From Trichuris trichiura (taxonomy: Eukaryota; Nematoda; Enoplea; Trichinellida; Trichuridae), in NCBI GenBank assembly GCA_037903355.1, contig JBAJFE010000026.1:1860001-1924000 (forward strand): DNA of 64,000 bases, written 5' to 3'. Position 1 is the stretch's first letter; every line of letters starts with the position of its first letter. Under the pieces are notes generated by a model. It did no database searches and was not told where the DNA came from. It saw nothing but the letters and a program-made list of their open reading frames with translations. Shown here piece after piece: positions 24,201 through 35,268 of this stretch. The translations under genes were made by a program, and so were the position numbers.

Positions 24201-27200
24201 TGCCCGTCCGCATTTGTAAACACATGTAACATGATGCTTTAAAAAAGAGCGAATCGATTTCTTCGAGCTTCACCTCTTCATGTTCAGTCGTTTCGTTGTT
24301 GTACTCAAATCAATTGGAATGCATGTGGGTTACCGAGCAAAACAAAAAGCATTGCAACACTGTCAAACAAACTGCAGTATTTCTTCTTCTACCCAACTGC
24401 TGTCAAGTTGCACAAATAGCTGAATTCTGAATTCGTAAAAAAGCGAACAAACATTAAGGAAACCCACACATAAGCAAAACAACACGATGGGGAAACAAAT
24501 ACGTGAGCTCGACTGACAGCTACTCACATTCCTGTTGTCGTAAAAGACTGAGCTGCTTATAGAAAGACGGCGCAACCGCGAAAATACCTACTTAAAGGTT
24601 AGCTGAGGTCATTTATTACGCGTAAATAATACTGTGAACAAATACCGTACTCGCAAACAGTCGCTTTAGGGTAATGCAATCTGTTGAACAAAAACTCTGA
24701 ATCCCGAAAATTTTTCCATAAAACAGCCTGCTTCAGAGATGCCAAAAATGCATACAGAAGTGATAGAGCGAAGAAGAACGGAGCAAAACCGTAATATACG
24801 TCTGCCTGAGAAAAGCAATAAAGGAGAATACAGAAAGCCGTATGTGTCAACTGAGACTAAGAAACAGAAGAGCAGATTCCTTAACAATGGTATGCTGCCT
24901 TGAAACTTATAGAAAGAATTAACCTGAGAAGCGGAAGAGATAAAAAAAAGTGAACATTGAAAGACCAAAAAAGGCAGACGTCAATAGCTCTCAGTCCATG
25001 TTAGCAGAAAAACAGTGACGTATCATGTCCAAGGACGCGGCATCCTGAACTGTCCATTAAACGAACGGCAATTAATCGATTATAAGGAAAATCAACTGTT
25101 TGGAAAGGGTGACTTCAAATAAATGCCAACTTAATTGATTTCATCTTCTTCACCGGATTGCTATCCCTGCTCCTACGCAGATTTTTTGAATTTCAAAATT
25201 ACTTCCGCAATGGCATTAAAGTCGAGGTGTTCTTCATGGTGTCTTCAATTGTATTCAGACGCTTTAAGCGGAAGTAAAATGACCAGCAACTATTAACAGA
25301 AGGACATCGAAATCCCTAAGCTAACACGGGATTAGAAGTGAAATCATCTCTGCCTGTTTTTACTTCCTGAAACGTCACACGCCATGCTTCAACTTGTCAA
25401 GTTACCAAAGTTCGCTCCTATGCATATTCCAATCAACCGTATGCTCTAATGTGGCATCATGCAATTGATTAGCTGAATATTTCATATGTCTTGCATGTCA
25501 TACGAGAGGATGAGCGTGCATGTGCATAAGCAAGATGCAATGACAAACGACGAAGAGCCACTAATCTAAAGCAGACTAGAAGACAAGGAAAAAGAAGGAA
25601 GGAAAAAGTCGACCAAGCTAGAAGTGACTAATACAAATTACGCGGATTAACTTCAACTGAAACCGCTAAACAACAATGATGCTATAAGTGCTAATATTCC
25701 CAACTACTCACTTGTCAGTCACCACTGCTGAGCATAACTATTCTAGAAATGCTAAGGAAATGGAACACAAAGATTGGGAGTTAAACTCAAGTAAAGAAAG
25801 GAAAATTTAAAAAACACTTTTGTGTCAGTATTGCCTATGCTTTTTCAAGTGATGCTAAGATCCAGAGGGCGCTGTGTATCCTTCGCCCGAATTTCACAAT
25901 AGCCACTCCAAGTTACGATAATTAGCTCAATGGTTAGAGTTCGTATTTTTCAGAGTTACAGGAGGTAATACCAATTTTAGGAAAAGTTCTCTTCTTTTTG
26001 TTTGACAACTAAAAAAATGACGTTGTGCACGACACTATTTATCACGTTTGCCATATCTAGATTGCGCTGCTACGAAGCGTCTTCAAAAAAAAGAAGAATC
26101 CCAAAAATAAGAAAAATGTTCCCGCCCGTTTGGGAAAGTTTGCCGCGCCATTAAAGCGCGACGAACAAAGTATTATTGTTGTTTACAACTGGAACGAGCA
26201 AGGTATGGTCGATTAGCTCTCTGCATTTTACATAACTGCTACCTTAATTGCGCAGAGAAGAGGACGTTCGTGCGCTGAACCGAATGGATTAAAACTTTTA
26301 AAATTGGAAATGTGCTAGCAACAACAAATACTGCCGTAAAAGGAATACAAAACATTGGATACCTGGATGCTTAATGAATTGTAATTATCAGAACTACAAT
26401 CACCATTAGCTGAAGCAATAAGCAGCCCAATTGAAACTGATGCATTAGTATCCTTGCGGAAGGTTGCATCATGCTTAAACGGATGCTGAGGATGACAACG
26501 ACAAGCTCCCGAAGGGTACTTTATAAAAGCTCAAGTAAAAGTGGCCCTTCCGTTTCTGATTAAGTTACGAATAATATGTTCTAATGCATTAAAGAAACTA
26601 ACGGAAGTAAGAAAAGCTTTTCAAATTTCAAAACACAAAATTAACATTTACGTCAGGAAAACTAAAAAAAGGCTAACTTTAAAAAAGCGAGTATTAATAA
26701 AGTCTGCGAGAACTCAATCGACTGTCTTGAGCTTTTATAAGTGAGAGGAGCTCATTTCAGCAGGAGTTAAGTTGTTGCAAGATAGGCGTACTAGTAGTAG
26801 AACAAACGGTTTAAAGCCTTGCTCGTACGCCCAAAAAAGGAGGTAGTGAAGTTCTCGGAACACTTCTGCCTCCGTCGTCAGCGATAAGAACCAATGCATA
26901 GGTCTGCTGTGCCAGTATACACGTATGTATACACTGAGCAGTTCGAACTGAAAATATTGATATCCTAAGGGAACGCAGCAGCGGAAAGAAAAGTTATTTA
27001 ATCATCAACGATGAGTGGTAGTTTCTTCAAGGCGAAAGTAAGGAAAACAAAAAGGTTACTGACTTCACCCGAAATTGCACGAAAAGTAATTATGTGACAT
27101 TGCATGCATTTAATGTCGCCTACGCAATTCTGTTCCGATAGAATCAAGCAGTCTTTCACTTCGTACGAAGGAATTGAAAGGCGACAAAAAGTGCTCAAAA

Positions 27201-27572
27201 ACGAAAAGGTGCCGTATGGAAAAGTGGCAAAGCAATAGCACGGCAAAAGGTTGGAAAAATGGTGTAGTAGAGCTGTTCAAAAGACTGGACAAACAAAATA
27301 ATAGGACAACAATACAGACAGACGATGGATGAAGAAACGAGGTTAGGATTTTGCATTGATTGCCCCTGACAGGGTGCTTAGACAATGTGCTTTCAATGGG
27401 AAAAGAAAACCGATTATTAATGACCATTTAAACTATGGCGAATTCGTGATGCTGCGTAGAGCCGTCTTATGATCATTCGTTGGTCAGGAAACGGTCGATT
27501 TTTTGGCTTAACTAAACATTGGCGTCGAAAATAAGCCTCGACGCCACCCTTTAATGTCGTACAACTAAACCT
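18215..27572. other. Long gene-poor region between divergent TRIM9 and Stum genes
   Basis: About 9.4 kb with no credible coding model. Open frames are short and unsupported. The plus strand is strikingly A-rich (example 25561-25620: 31 A, 6 T). The region must hold the 5' UTRs and promoters of both flanking genes, and its length suggests extended regulatory DNA for two genes whose relatives act in neurons. Apart from one GA-rich tract I saw no repeat structure. Confidence 0.5.
20438..20490 (+). repeat. GA-rich low-complexity tract
   Basis: The plus strand is an irregular run of GA/GAGA units (AGAGAGAA, GAGAGAGGGAGG and similar). It resembles GAGA-type promoter-proximal tracts, but position alone does not establish a function. 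Confidence 0.6.
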
Positions 27573-30500
27573 ATGAAACGGTGCTTCCCGAGAAGAAATG
27601 CTTTGGGCAAAAGAACTGCCAAAATTGCGGCTGAATCACAAATGGCTAATGGAGTATGTCCAAAGAAGCCGGCTCCACAAGTTATTGGTTTAACTAAATT
27701 GAATGATCAGCGGAGTTCTTCAACAAACAAGGATACTTCAATCGACGTCCAAAATTCTGATGACAACGTGAAAAACAACCGATCTGATAATGCTGATTCG
27801 CCGGGACTGAAGAACGACATAGAATTAGGGCATCATCGACCAGCCGAAAATCCCGACATTACAGAACAGATGACGGCTACCGGTGTTCCTCAAGGCGACA
27901 GAAAAACATTGAACGAAACTCCTCTTTACTCATCCATTCCCTTTTTACCGCTGCCTGTGGCCATTGTAAGCTTACTGCTCAATATTTTGCTTCCCGGTTC
28001 CGGTATGCCTTCCTTTCGTTAGCTTTATCCGGATGCAACTGGATCATCAAGGCCATTCAGGGACAATATTAGCCGGATTGGCGGTAGCCGTAGTTGGCAA
28101 ACCGCGCCTAATGGTACAAGAGGGACGAGTTATCCTATCCGTGGTGATCAACATTTGTGTGGGCATATTCCAGTTTATAACGACAACCTTCTTCCTTATC
28201 GGATGGTTTTGGAGCATAACATGGGGTGGACTAATGGTTATGCATGCGGGTAAGTAATCGCTTTTTAAAACTTTCCCTAAGCAGTTTACAGTTTTACATG
28301 ACGTCAATACTATATGCTTGAAACGGGAAAGTTACTATTCAGTTGTGATGAGAACAGACCGCCTACAGTTAACTAACGCACATCAATATTTAGCACTTAA
28401 ACTAAGGACGTGTTACTTTACCTACGCATCATACCAGCTCACTTTTCATCAAATACTGAGTATCTCGCAACCTACAGATAACTAACCTACATTCGAACAG
28501 TCACCGCAAAGAGAACTCAAAGAGTTATTTATAAGGAATACAAATTTTCGCATCAGATTCAACCACTTGGATTCTGCTAAACGCTGTCATGCATGAATCT
28601 GTGATAACTGAATATGTACATACAGTCTGTGCACGTATAATGCCGTTTATGAGCAAGAGAACGCTTTTTATATAACACGACACGGCGTTCGCTCGTACAG
28701 GATTTTGCTTACGGGTCAATGAGGAGCATTCGATAACACATATCCACAATATTGAGATATTCATGGCGTTGGTAATTTTGAGTGCTTAACCAGATGACCC
28801 GCTAATTAAGCACTTACAACAATTTGATGCTTGTGCGGATATTGAAGTAAGAACAAGATCGACTAGCCAATTGGTTTTCGGCGACAAATAAATGCAGTAC
28901 ATATTCCTGATAAATAGTAAAAATTAAACCAGCTATTGCAACGTCTTGAAGGCAGTGGTCATAACGCGAAACGTATCAATGACAGCTGCACAACACGCTG
29001 ACGCGTTTTTGAAGCTATATCCACTCTAGTACCTAATTATCATTTGACTATACAGGACTAATTCAAAATATTATCTCGTCGTTATCTTGACGTCTGACTT
29101 CTTTCCGCGCATCTTCGTTTACCACTGAGGCGTTCTCTGCAGTGAATCCCCGTTTTCGTACATCATACATGCTTCGCTTAACGCAAAATTTTTCAATACA
29201 CCTATCGTTTTGCAAGATAACTGACTGCATGAAGACGTATAAACGGAAGGGAAAGCGGAGAAGGATATAAAACCTACAAGCAGCGAATATTTCGTACCTC
29301 GACCAAAAGAAAAGTTATTCAACGCCGTCCAGCAACGGATATTCAATTTCTCACTACTCTGCTGTTAAGGTGCAAAGTGCAGCTGTCGCGACAACAAAAT
29401 ATCAAAGGAGAATTGCATGTGAAAATGAAAACAAAAAATTCGAATTCTAAATCATGAAGTAAACCGTGCTCTGCGCAAACTACCGCTTCGAACGTAGATT
29501 CATTCTTAAGCTTAATTTACACGAAGTTCTAAAACCTTAGATCTAATCAAATTAATATCAACATTCAGCATACACTTTATTCATACGCATTCGCTTGTTA
29601 GGCCATCACATTGGCTTTCCATAAGCAATAAGAGAGCACTGAGAGTCATTGTGATTACGAATGCAGAATGATTTGTAAAAGCTCGGTACAGTTTCATTGA
29701 AAGTGGACAGCTTTCTCATGTCTAAGCATAATTAACCAATGCATTCGTTTTGTGAGCACTGCTGGATAATGTCAACAAAGATTTGAATGCATGCCTAAGC
29801 TTTTACCTCTACCATTCAACGAAGCTGGTCGAAAACTCTTCTGCCAGCGAGATGGATGAAACAAAACAGGTCAAATGCGATCTAACGTGTTTGAATATGA
29901 GAACCCACACAGCCTATATTTAATAAGTCAGTCAGCTAGTTTTGTTTCCCGTTGGAACATGGAACAACTTCTGTCAACCGATTCACACGTTATTTAAAGA
30001 GTGAAGCCCAAAGAAACGATATCTGAGTAAAACGCAAGCATATAGCTATTGCAACCTACGACCGAGTGCAGTGATGTGGAAGTGCGGTTTGGCAGAGAAA
30101 TTTCGAAACAGTCAACTTACCGTTGGATTTCCATTTGTTGCACACCTACGAACGTATGTTGTTCGAAACCTGCAGTAGTTAACGTCTTAGCTAAGAAGAC
30201 CTCGCGGCTCAGTTGCCAAAAAGAGCTTTTCAAGCAGTCGCGACCTAAACGGTATACATTTTCAGCCTTTTAATGTCTTCAAAACAATGCATGCTAATAA
30301 TTCGAAATTGCGAAGTAGCTCTGCGAGTGTTGAGGAAATTCTGCTTTTTCTACCAGTGCGACAGTGCGCAAACGCAACATACACCTTTCTACATCCAAAA
30401 ATTATATTGAAGGGCACTAACAAGCTTAAACTTCTTGCGCTCAGGGTTGCATTCCGTTGAGGAAAAGACCGCAAACTAGCACGGCCGAATACGACATGAA

Positions 30501-30942
30501 GTTATAACTTAATTTAGTGAACATTAAGGGCAATCGTAGGACGAGTCTTTTGTTGACTGTGTTGACATTTAATGTGAAAAGTTGTATTGCTTTATTAAAT
30601 GTGCTTGCGCTCTCTTTATATTTTCAAGCATGTGCACTTTTGATTATCACAGTGTTATACACGTCACTTGATGTCATCACAACAAATGCTCTGCTTTCAG
30701 TCACTTACCGAGCGGAACGCATTGCCAATCGCCGCAAGGCGATCGACTCGTTTGTTAAGAAAGCAAGACGAAAGAGTGTTGTCACGCGGCGCAAAACCAT
30801 ATCTCAAGCTTGGGAACAGCATTGCAGTGCAGTTGTCAAATTTCAACCAACTCCACATCAGAAGCAGCAAACCAACTTGGAGGCACCGAAAAGAAAAGCG
30901 AAGGATTTGTGGTCCAAAGCCAAAAGCGACATGGTTGGATGA
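27573..30942 (+). CDS. stum: Stum/SPEC3-family membrane protein, three exons
   Basis: Exons 27573-28002, 28061-28249 and 30701-30942 join in phase to 286 residues. A ~125-residue hydrophilic N-terminus leads to the family signature SSIPFLPLPVAIVSLLLNIL, then the LPGSGTILAGLAV glycine turn, and a second membrane segment around CVGIFQFITTTFFLIGWFWS ending ITWGG. The Stum (SPEC3) family has two membrane helices; Drosophila stum is needed for mechanosensing in proprioceptive neurons. The C-terminal exon is basic (KKARRKSVVTRRK). Its acceptor is uncertain: 30653 is also in frame and would add 16 residues; I prefer 30701 because CTGCTTTCAG is stronger. Intron 1 is 58 nt and intron 2 is about 2.45 kb with no gene recognised. 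Confidence 0.85.
28250..30700 (+). other. Large second intron of the Stum-like gene
   Basis: AT-rich intronic sequence bounded by a GTAAGT donor and a CTTTCAG acceptor. No nested gene or repeat was recognised. Confidence 0.55.
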
Positions 30943-31155
30943 TGGCCAAGCCAAAAGCGCAAGAAGGTCGAAGGGCAAACAAACTGAGCGTTTTACCAAG
31001 GCACAGTGGATAAAAAGTATCAACAACTAAAGCTAGTATTTTTCGAACGAGATTTTGAAACGACCGCTCCTATGCTGGTATACTTCGCACGAACGCCTTG
31101 AAAAAGAAGCACTTTCTTATTCCATTGCAGGAGCCTTTTCATGAACAGACGTGCT

Positions 31156-32126
31156 TCAACGTGTTGCCTGACCTATGGTCTTTTCCGAACGTTCTACTAA
31201 AGACAGAACTTGTTCAAGTCTTCGCCTGATCTTCTTTTGATCATCGGCGGTACACTCGATTAAGGTCGACTGGAACTTCTGGTCAATTGGCCCATCGGGA
31301 TTTTCGCAACTACATGCATTCAAATAAGTTCGACATGTCTAAAAGAAAGTGAAGCTACAACGGATCTTATTTGTGCCTGAACAATTTCTTTTAGTTAAAT
31401 AATAATTAAACGTAGCAAAACTTATGTTTCCTTGTGTCCGCGCAATGTCATTACGGCAGATGGAAACAGCGGAAGGATAGGCAAGAAGACATGTAGGCAT
31501 AAATAACGAAATTTGAATTCATTGCTACTTTAAATTGTAGTTAGTATATAAAGGAAAGGTGACACAAATTTTGCGGAACCAGTAGCCGCGTAATAATAAG
31601 CAGGTTACTTTATGACCAGCCCTGACCTGAAAAGAAGATCCACCCTGGAAAAACGATTGCCAACCGGCCTACCTGCCTGGAAAGGGTTAAATCATCTTTC
31701 ATTTTAGTGACAAGCTCCTCGATCTGGTCGTTGACATTTTTCAGAGCTCGCTCCTGCTCCGAATTACGTACAGTATTCACGCAGACTTGGACAGCTCGGC
31801 AGCGGTTCAGCAGGCGATTAGCCGTAGCTTCAATATCATCCTTTTCGCCTACAAAGTTCATCCAACAATAGCGAAATTTACGGAATAAAAAAAAGAGAAA
31901 AACCTTGATTTAAACGGAGAACGTCCTTGTTCACTTGGACCGTCTGAAGCATTTCTATAATGCTTTCTTTTTCCTGTTCCATTGCTTGCGCGGTTTCTCG
32001 CATGTGTTCAATGCGTTTTTCGATCTCGTCCAAAAGGTTGACGATCCGATCATTTATCTCTTCAACTGACCCACGGCGCATCACGCTAATGGGAATCATC
32101 CTTTCGCGACTCGACGTTGAAGACAT
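31156..32126 (-). CDS. BAG2: BAG2 orthologue, Hsp70 co-chaperone, three exons
   Basis: Exons 32126-31904, 31848-31673 and 31338-31156 join in phase to 193 residues (human protein 211). The first exon is a coiled coil (NDRIVNLLDEIEKRIEHM, then MEQEKESIIEML) matching the BAG2 N-terminus. The second has the TANRLLNRCRAV segment and the third the DGPIDQKFQS and DDQKKIRRRLE segments of the BNB/BAG2 domain. BAG2 proteins bind the Hsc70 ATPase domain, promote nucleotide exchange and inhibit the CHIP ubiquitin ligase; the worm relative UNC-23 protects muscle attachment. The ATG at 32126 lies just inside the left end of the tandem duplication, so the promoter, 5' UTR and first ten codons were duplicated downstream. 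The third exon ends shortly after the domain, as in the family. Confidence 0.93.
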
Positions 32127-32869
32127 TTTTCTTTACTTGACTTAACGCGCACACGGATTTTCACTGTTGAATCACCGAAACAAAGCAGGCACGACCACAC
32201 AAGGCCACGTGTCGGCAAAGACAACTGATTCTATTGGTGGAACGCTACAACTCCCGTTACAGTACACTGAAGGCACTCTGCGCTAACAGGTAAGTTGGAA
32301 AACGTTGTTTTGCAGCCTACGCAACTACTTTAAGCTAATTATAAGCAAATGACATGAAATGGCTTGGCGAAAAGTACAATTGAGCGGCAACGATTTTATT
32401 CTCTCGGACTAGCAGAGAAAGGAAAATGTGCTTTTCGACTTTTCTAAAGAACCTGCGAGCCCTTGCACATGCGGCGGCAATTACGTGAGTTGTCTAAAAA
32501 ACAAATCAATTGCATTTTGTTCCGAAACAATTCGTATAACCAGGCGAACCTTTGGAAACGGTAGGTTTCACGAAACCGTAGCAAGTAAGAAGTCGACAGA
32601 AATTTGGCGTGGTCGTCATCTCAAGCAATGACTTCAAGTCGCTTCGAGGAATACTCGTTTCTATGCTAATAATGGCCTTCACTTCCTTATCTCTTTCCGT
32701 CCTTAAACGGTCATTTGGTTTCATATGCAAACTGTCGAAGCGACTTAACGTACGGTGCCATTATGCACAGTACTTCACTACTATTGTACTTGCTGCATGC
32801 TTTGTAAGAATGAAACGCTTGTATAACCTGAAATGAAATAATTAACTGCGTATTCCGAGATTATACGGC

Positions 32870-35217
32870 TCATACATCGAAATTTATCGCTTTTTCAAAC
32901 ATATGTACAATATTCTCGTCAACTTTTTTGTTAACGTCAGTGACAGACTGCGGTATACCCTTGTCGTTACATTCCACCAGCATTTCTTCCTTCTTGATTC
33001 CTTTCACTGTGGTTTCTACGCAGTAGCGTGCTGATTTCGAACCACCTCAAATTAGTCATCCATCAATCAGCGTTAATATAACGCCCACCTACCGCTTTCA
33101 GGAGGAGCTGTGAGACAGTATTGGAAAAGTGAAATCCAACAGACAACGCGGACAAACGAAAGTCCCATTCTAGATGGTTTTTCAACTCGTTCTGACTATG
33201 ATCGCTGCAACGCAGTGCTAAATATGGGTTGAATAGCGCGAACGACAAGTGACCTTTTGATACAATGCATATTTTAAGATCGGTTAAAAGCCGTGCCTAA
33301 CAAAACAAATGGGTAATCGTCATGCTTTTGGCATTCAGCCAGCTCGCTTCAATTGGACGCCCTTATACGAAGTCTCATTCCATTTGACGTTGTCATAACG
33401 GAAAACGGAAATGTGAAACGATGATTGTTCAACGGAGAATGTATTATTTTAAAAAATGCAGATTTTCACTGCGATAAATCAGTTAAATTCTTATTTCAAT
33501 CAAGCAGCCTTTCGAAACGCTACATTCGCTTAGGTATGCTTTCAAAGAAGTGCTTCTACTTGTACGCCCTGACAGCGCTTTCAACGGCCTGCCAACCAAG
33601 TAAGGCAATTACGCTTAACTTATTTATTACGCTTAAATTACTAGCGTAAGCTCAGCTATTCCGAGAAACTCAAGTGACTTGGCATTTCGCCAAATGGCTA
33701 AATGCTCCAACTAAAGTTTTAAAAATGTTCGGCAATTTCCGCTCACTGACTAAAACGAAACCGAATCGTAAAGTGCAGTCAGGATTTCAATGGATAATCT
33801 TTTTTTTTATTCTAACGCTGGCATGCCGCTCTCTGACTGTTCAAATTTTATTAATGAAGCTTTCAGGATCGACACTGTCTCATTGCTAACGTCTGTTCCG
33901 GCTATTTGGAGTTTGTAGGAATTTCATAGAATGCAGACAGCCGGATTCGACCAAAGTTGATACCTAAAGTTCCGTTGACAAAATCTCACCATTCAGAGAA
34001 CGAAATAGGCGCCTGCAAAAATAAACTGAAGACTTGCATAGACGCTAACTCTTAAGGTATAAACTTTAAGATAGGCTACAAAATGGCCAGGGCCTCTATT
34101 GCATTGAAGCGGACATAAAGAACGAGAAATTTCAAAAATGTCTCGTCGCGAAAGAAAACAGCATCTACACAGCTATGGAAAAGGCAGTCTTGAACGACGT
34201 AAGGGCCTACCGTTCTTAGGAGTTCGGTTAGCTTCTCTGATTATTTAGTTCTTGGATGCCGCCAAGGAAACATCAGAAAACAAATTCCTTGACTTTTGCC
34301 GTATTCTCAACCGCGCGAATATCCAATGCTTCGAGTAAACTCGTCATACGCTATTAGGAAACGTTGTCTTCCTATGCATAATTATTTTCAAGGGAAGGCG
34401 ATTCCGAAGGAATCAAGGCACATATTTCGGTCGATAGCTCGCTTCCAGAGGCAATACTCAACCAGGTTATCGGCGGAGTCAAAAATGACCACCATGACCT
34501 CCGATACAAGTTTACAGAACTGACGCAAACAAAAGGTACGATCGGCGGAGACGTACACATAGATATGAAAATATTTTTATTTAGGGACGAATTGCTGCGA
34601 TTAGCGAACGTTGTTCTGCAATTCTCGAAAAGACGGTTAGGTACACCCTTACTGATCTGCAAAAGTAAAATAATTTGCGAATGCGTCTGCACCTCAGCAT
34701 ACGTCACACGCTTTGGAGGGCTCTGAAAGAGAAAGATGTCGCGTTAGCTGATTGCTCTTAGGGCGTTCATTTACCCTGCCAAATAGATACCTGAGAAAAG
34801 GCATAATAGGGGCCCATTTTGGCTACGCCGTTCTGCAAAGCGGATGTTACCTTTTGCATTTGCTCCAAAGTTGCGATAGCGCCAACTTCCAACCAAACTT
34901 TTGTTAAGTCGGCTTCGTTACTTAAATTATGAACACGTTAAGCGATCGAAGTTTTAAGGCTTCCTACCGGAAGCAACGGACTTTGCTGTATTGATATCTA
35001 TCGCACATACCAATTTCAATCATCATACGCAGCACCTGAAGCAATTAGAAGATGTAACATTGCGGAAAGGAAGACGTAAACTTACATCGTGCTGAACGGA
35101 TTTTCTAAAACCGATGTTCCACATTTTACTACGCTTTTCGTCAGGCATGAACGATTTGTCGAATGGTACGTCGGTCAGAACTGCCGACATACAATAGCGT
35201 TTGGGCATGCTGGCCAT
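32870..35217 (-). CDS. Unrecognised multi-exon gene, duplication copy A
   Basis: Supported exons from 5' to 3': 35217-35086 (ATG, 44 codons), 35035-35011, 34912-34791, 34722-34647, then 34206-34080, 34012-33990, 33901-33838, 33253-33089 and 33045-32870 (stop). The first four join in phase, as do 34206-33838 and the last two. The connections around 34647-34206 (with a likely exon near 34410-34527 reading SEVMVVIFDSADNLVEY) and 33838-33253 remain unresolved. The product is mostly helical, without a signal peptide, and ends VHMFEKAINFDV. Conservative amino-acid changes and an in-frame indel against copy B show that these are real coding exons. I do not recognise the family. The BAG2 gene follows on the same strand about 740 bp downstream. 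Confidence 0.7.
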
Positions 35218-35268
35218 GGAAACTGAAAAACTAACTCAGAAATCCGTTTTCTAAGTTAAACTATAATA

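Noticed and set aside
25920..25990. tRNA-like A-box (TAGCTCAATGGTTAGAG)
   Set aside because: No matching B-box or acceptor stem follows, and no cloverleaf could be drawn.
34296..34523. Plus-strand open frame present in both duplication copies
   Set aside because: The opposite strand carries the exon-like frame with splice-compatible neighbours, so the plus frame is probably its shadow.
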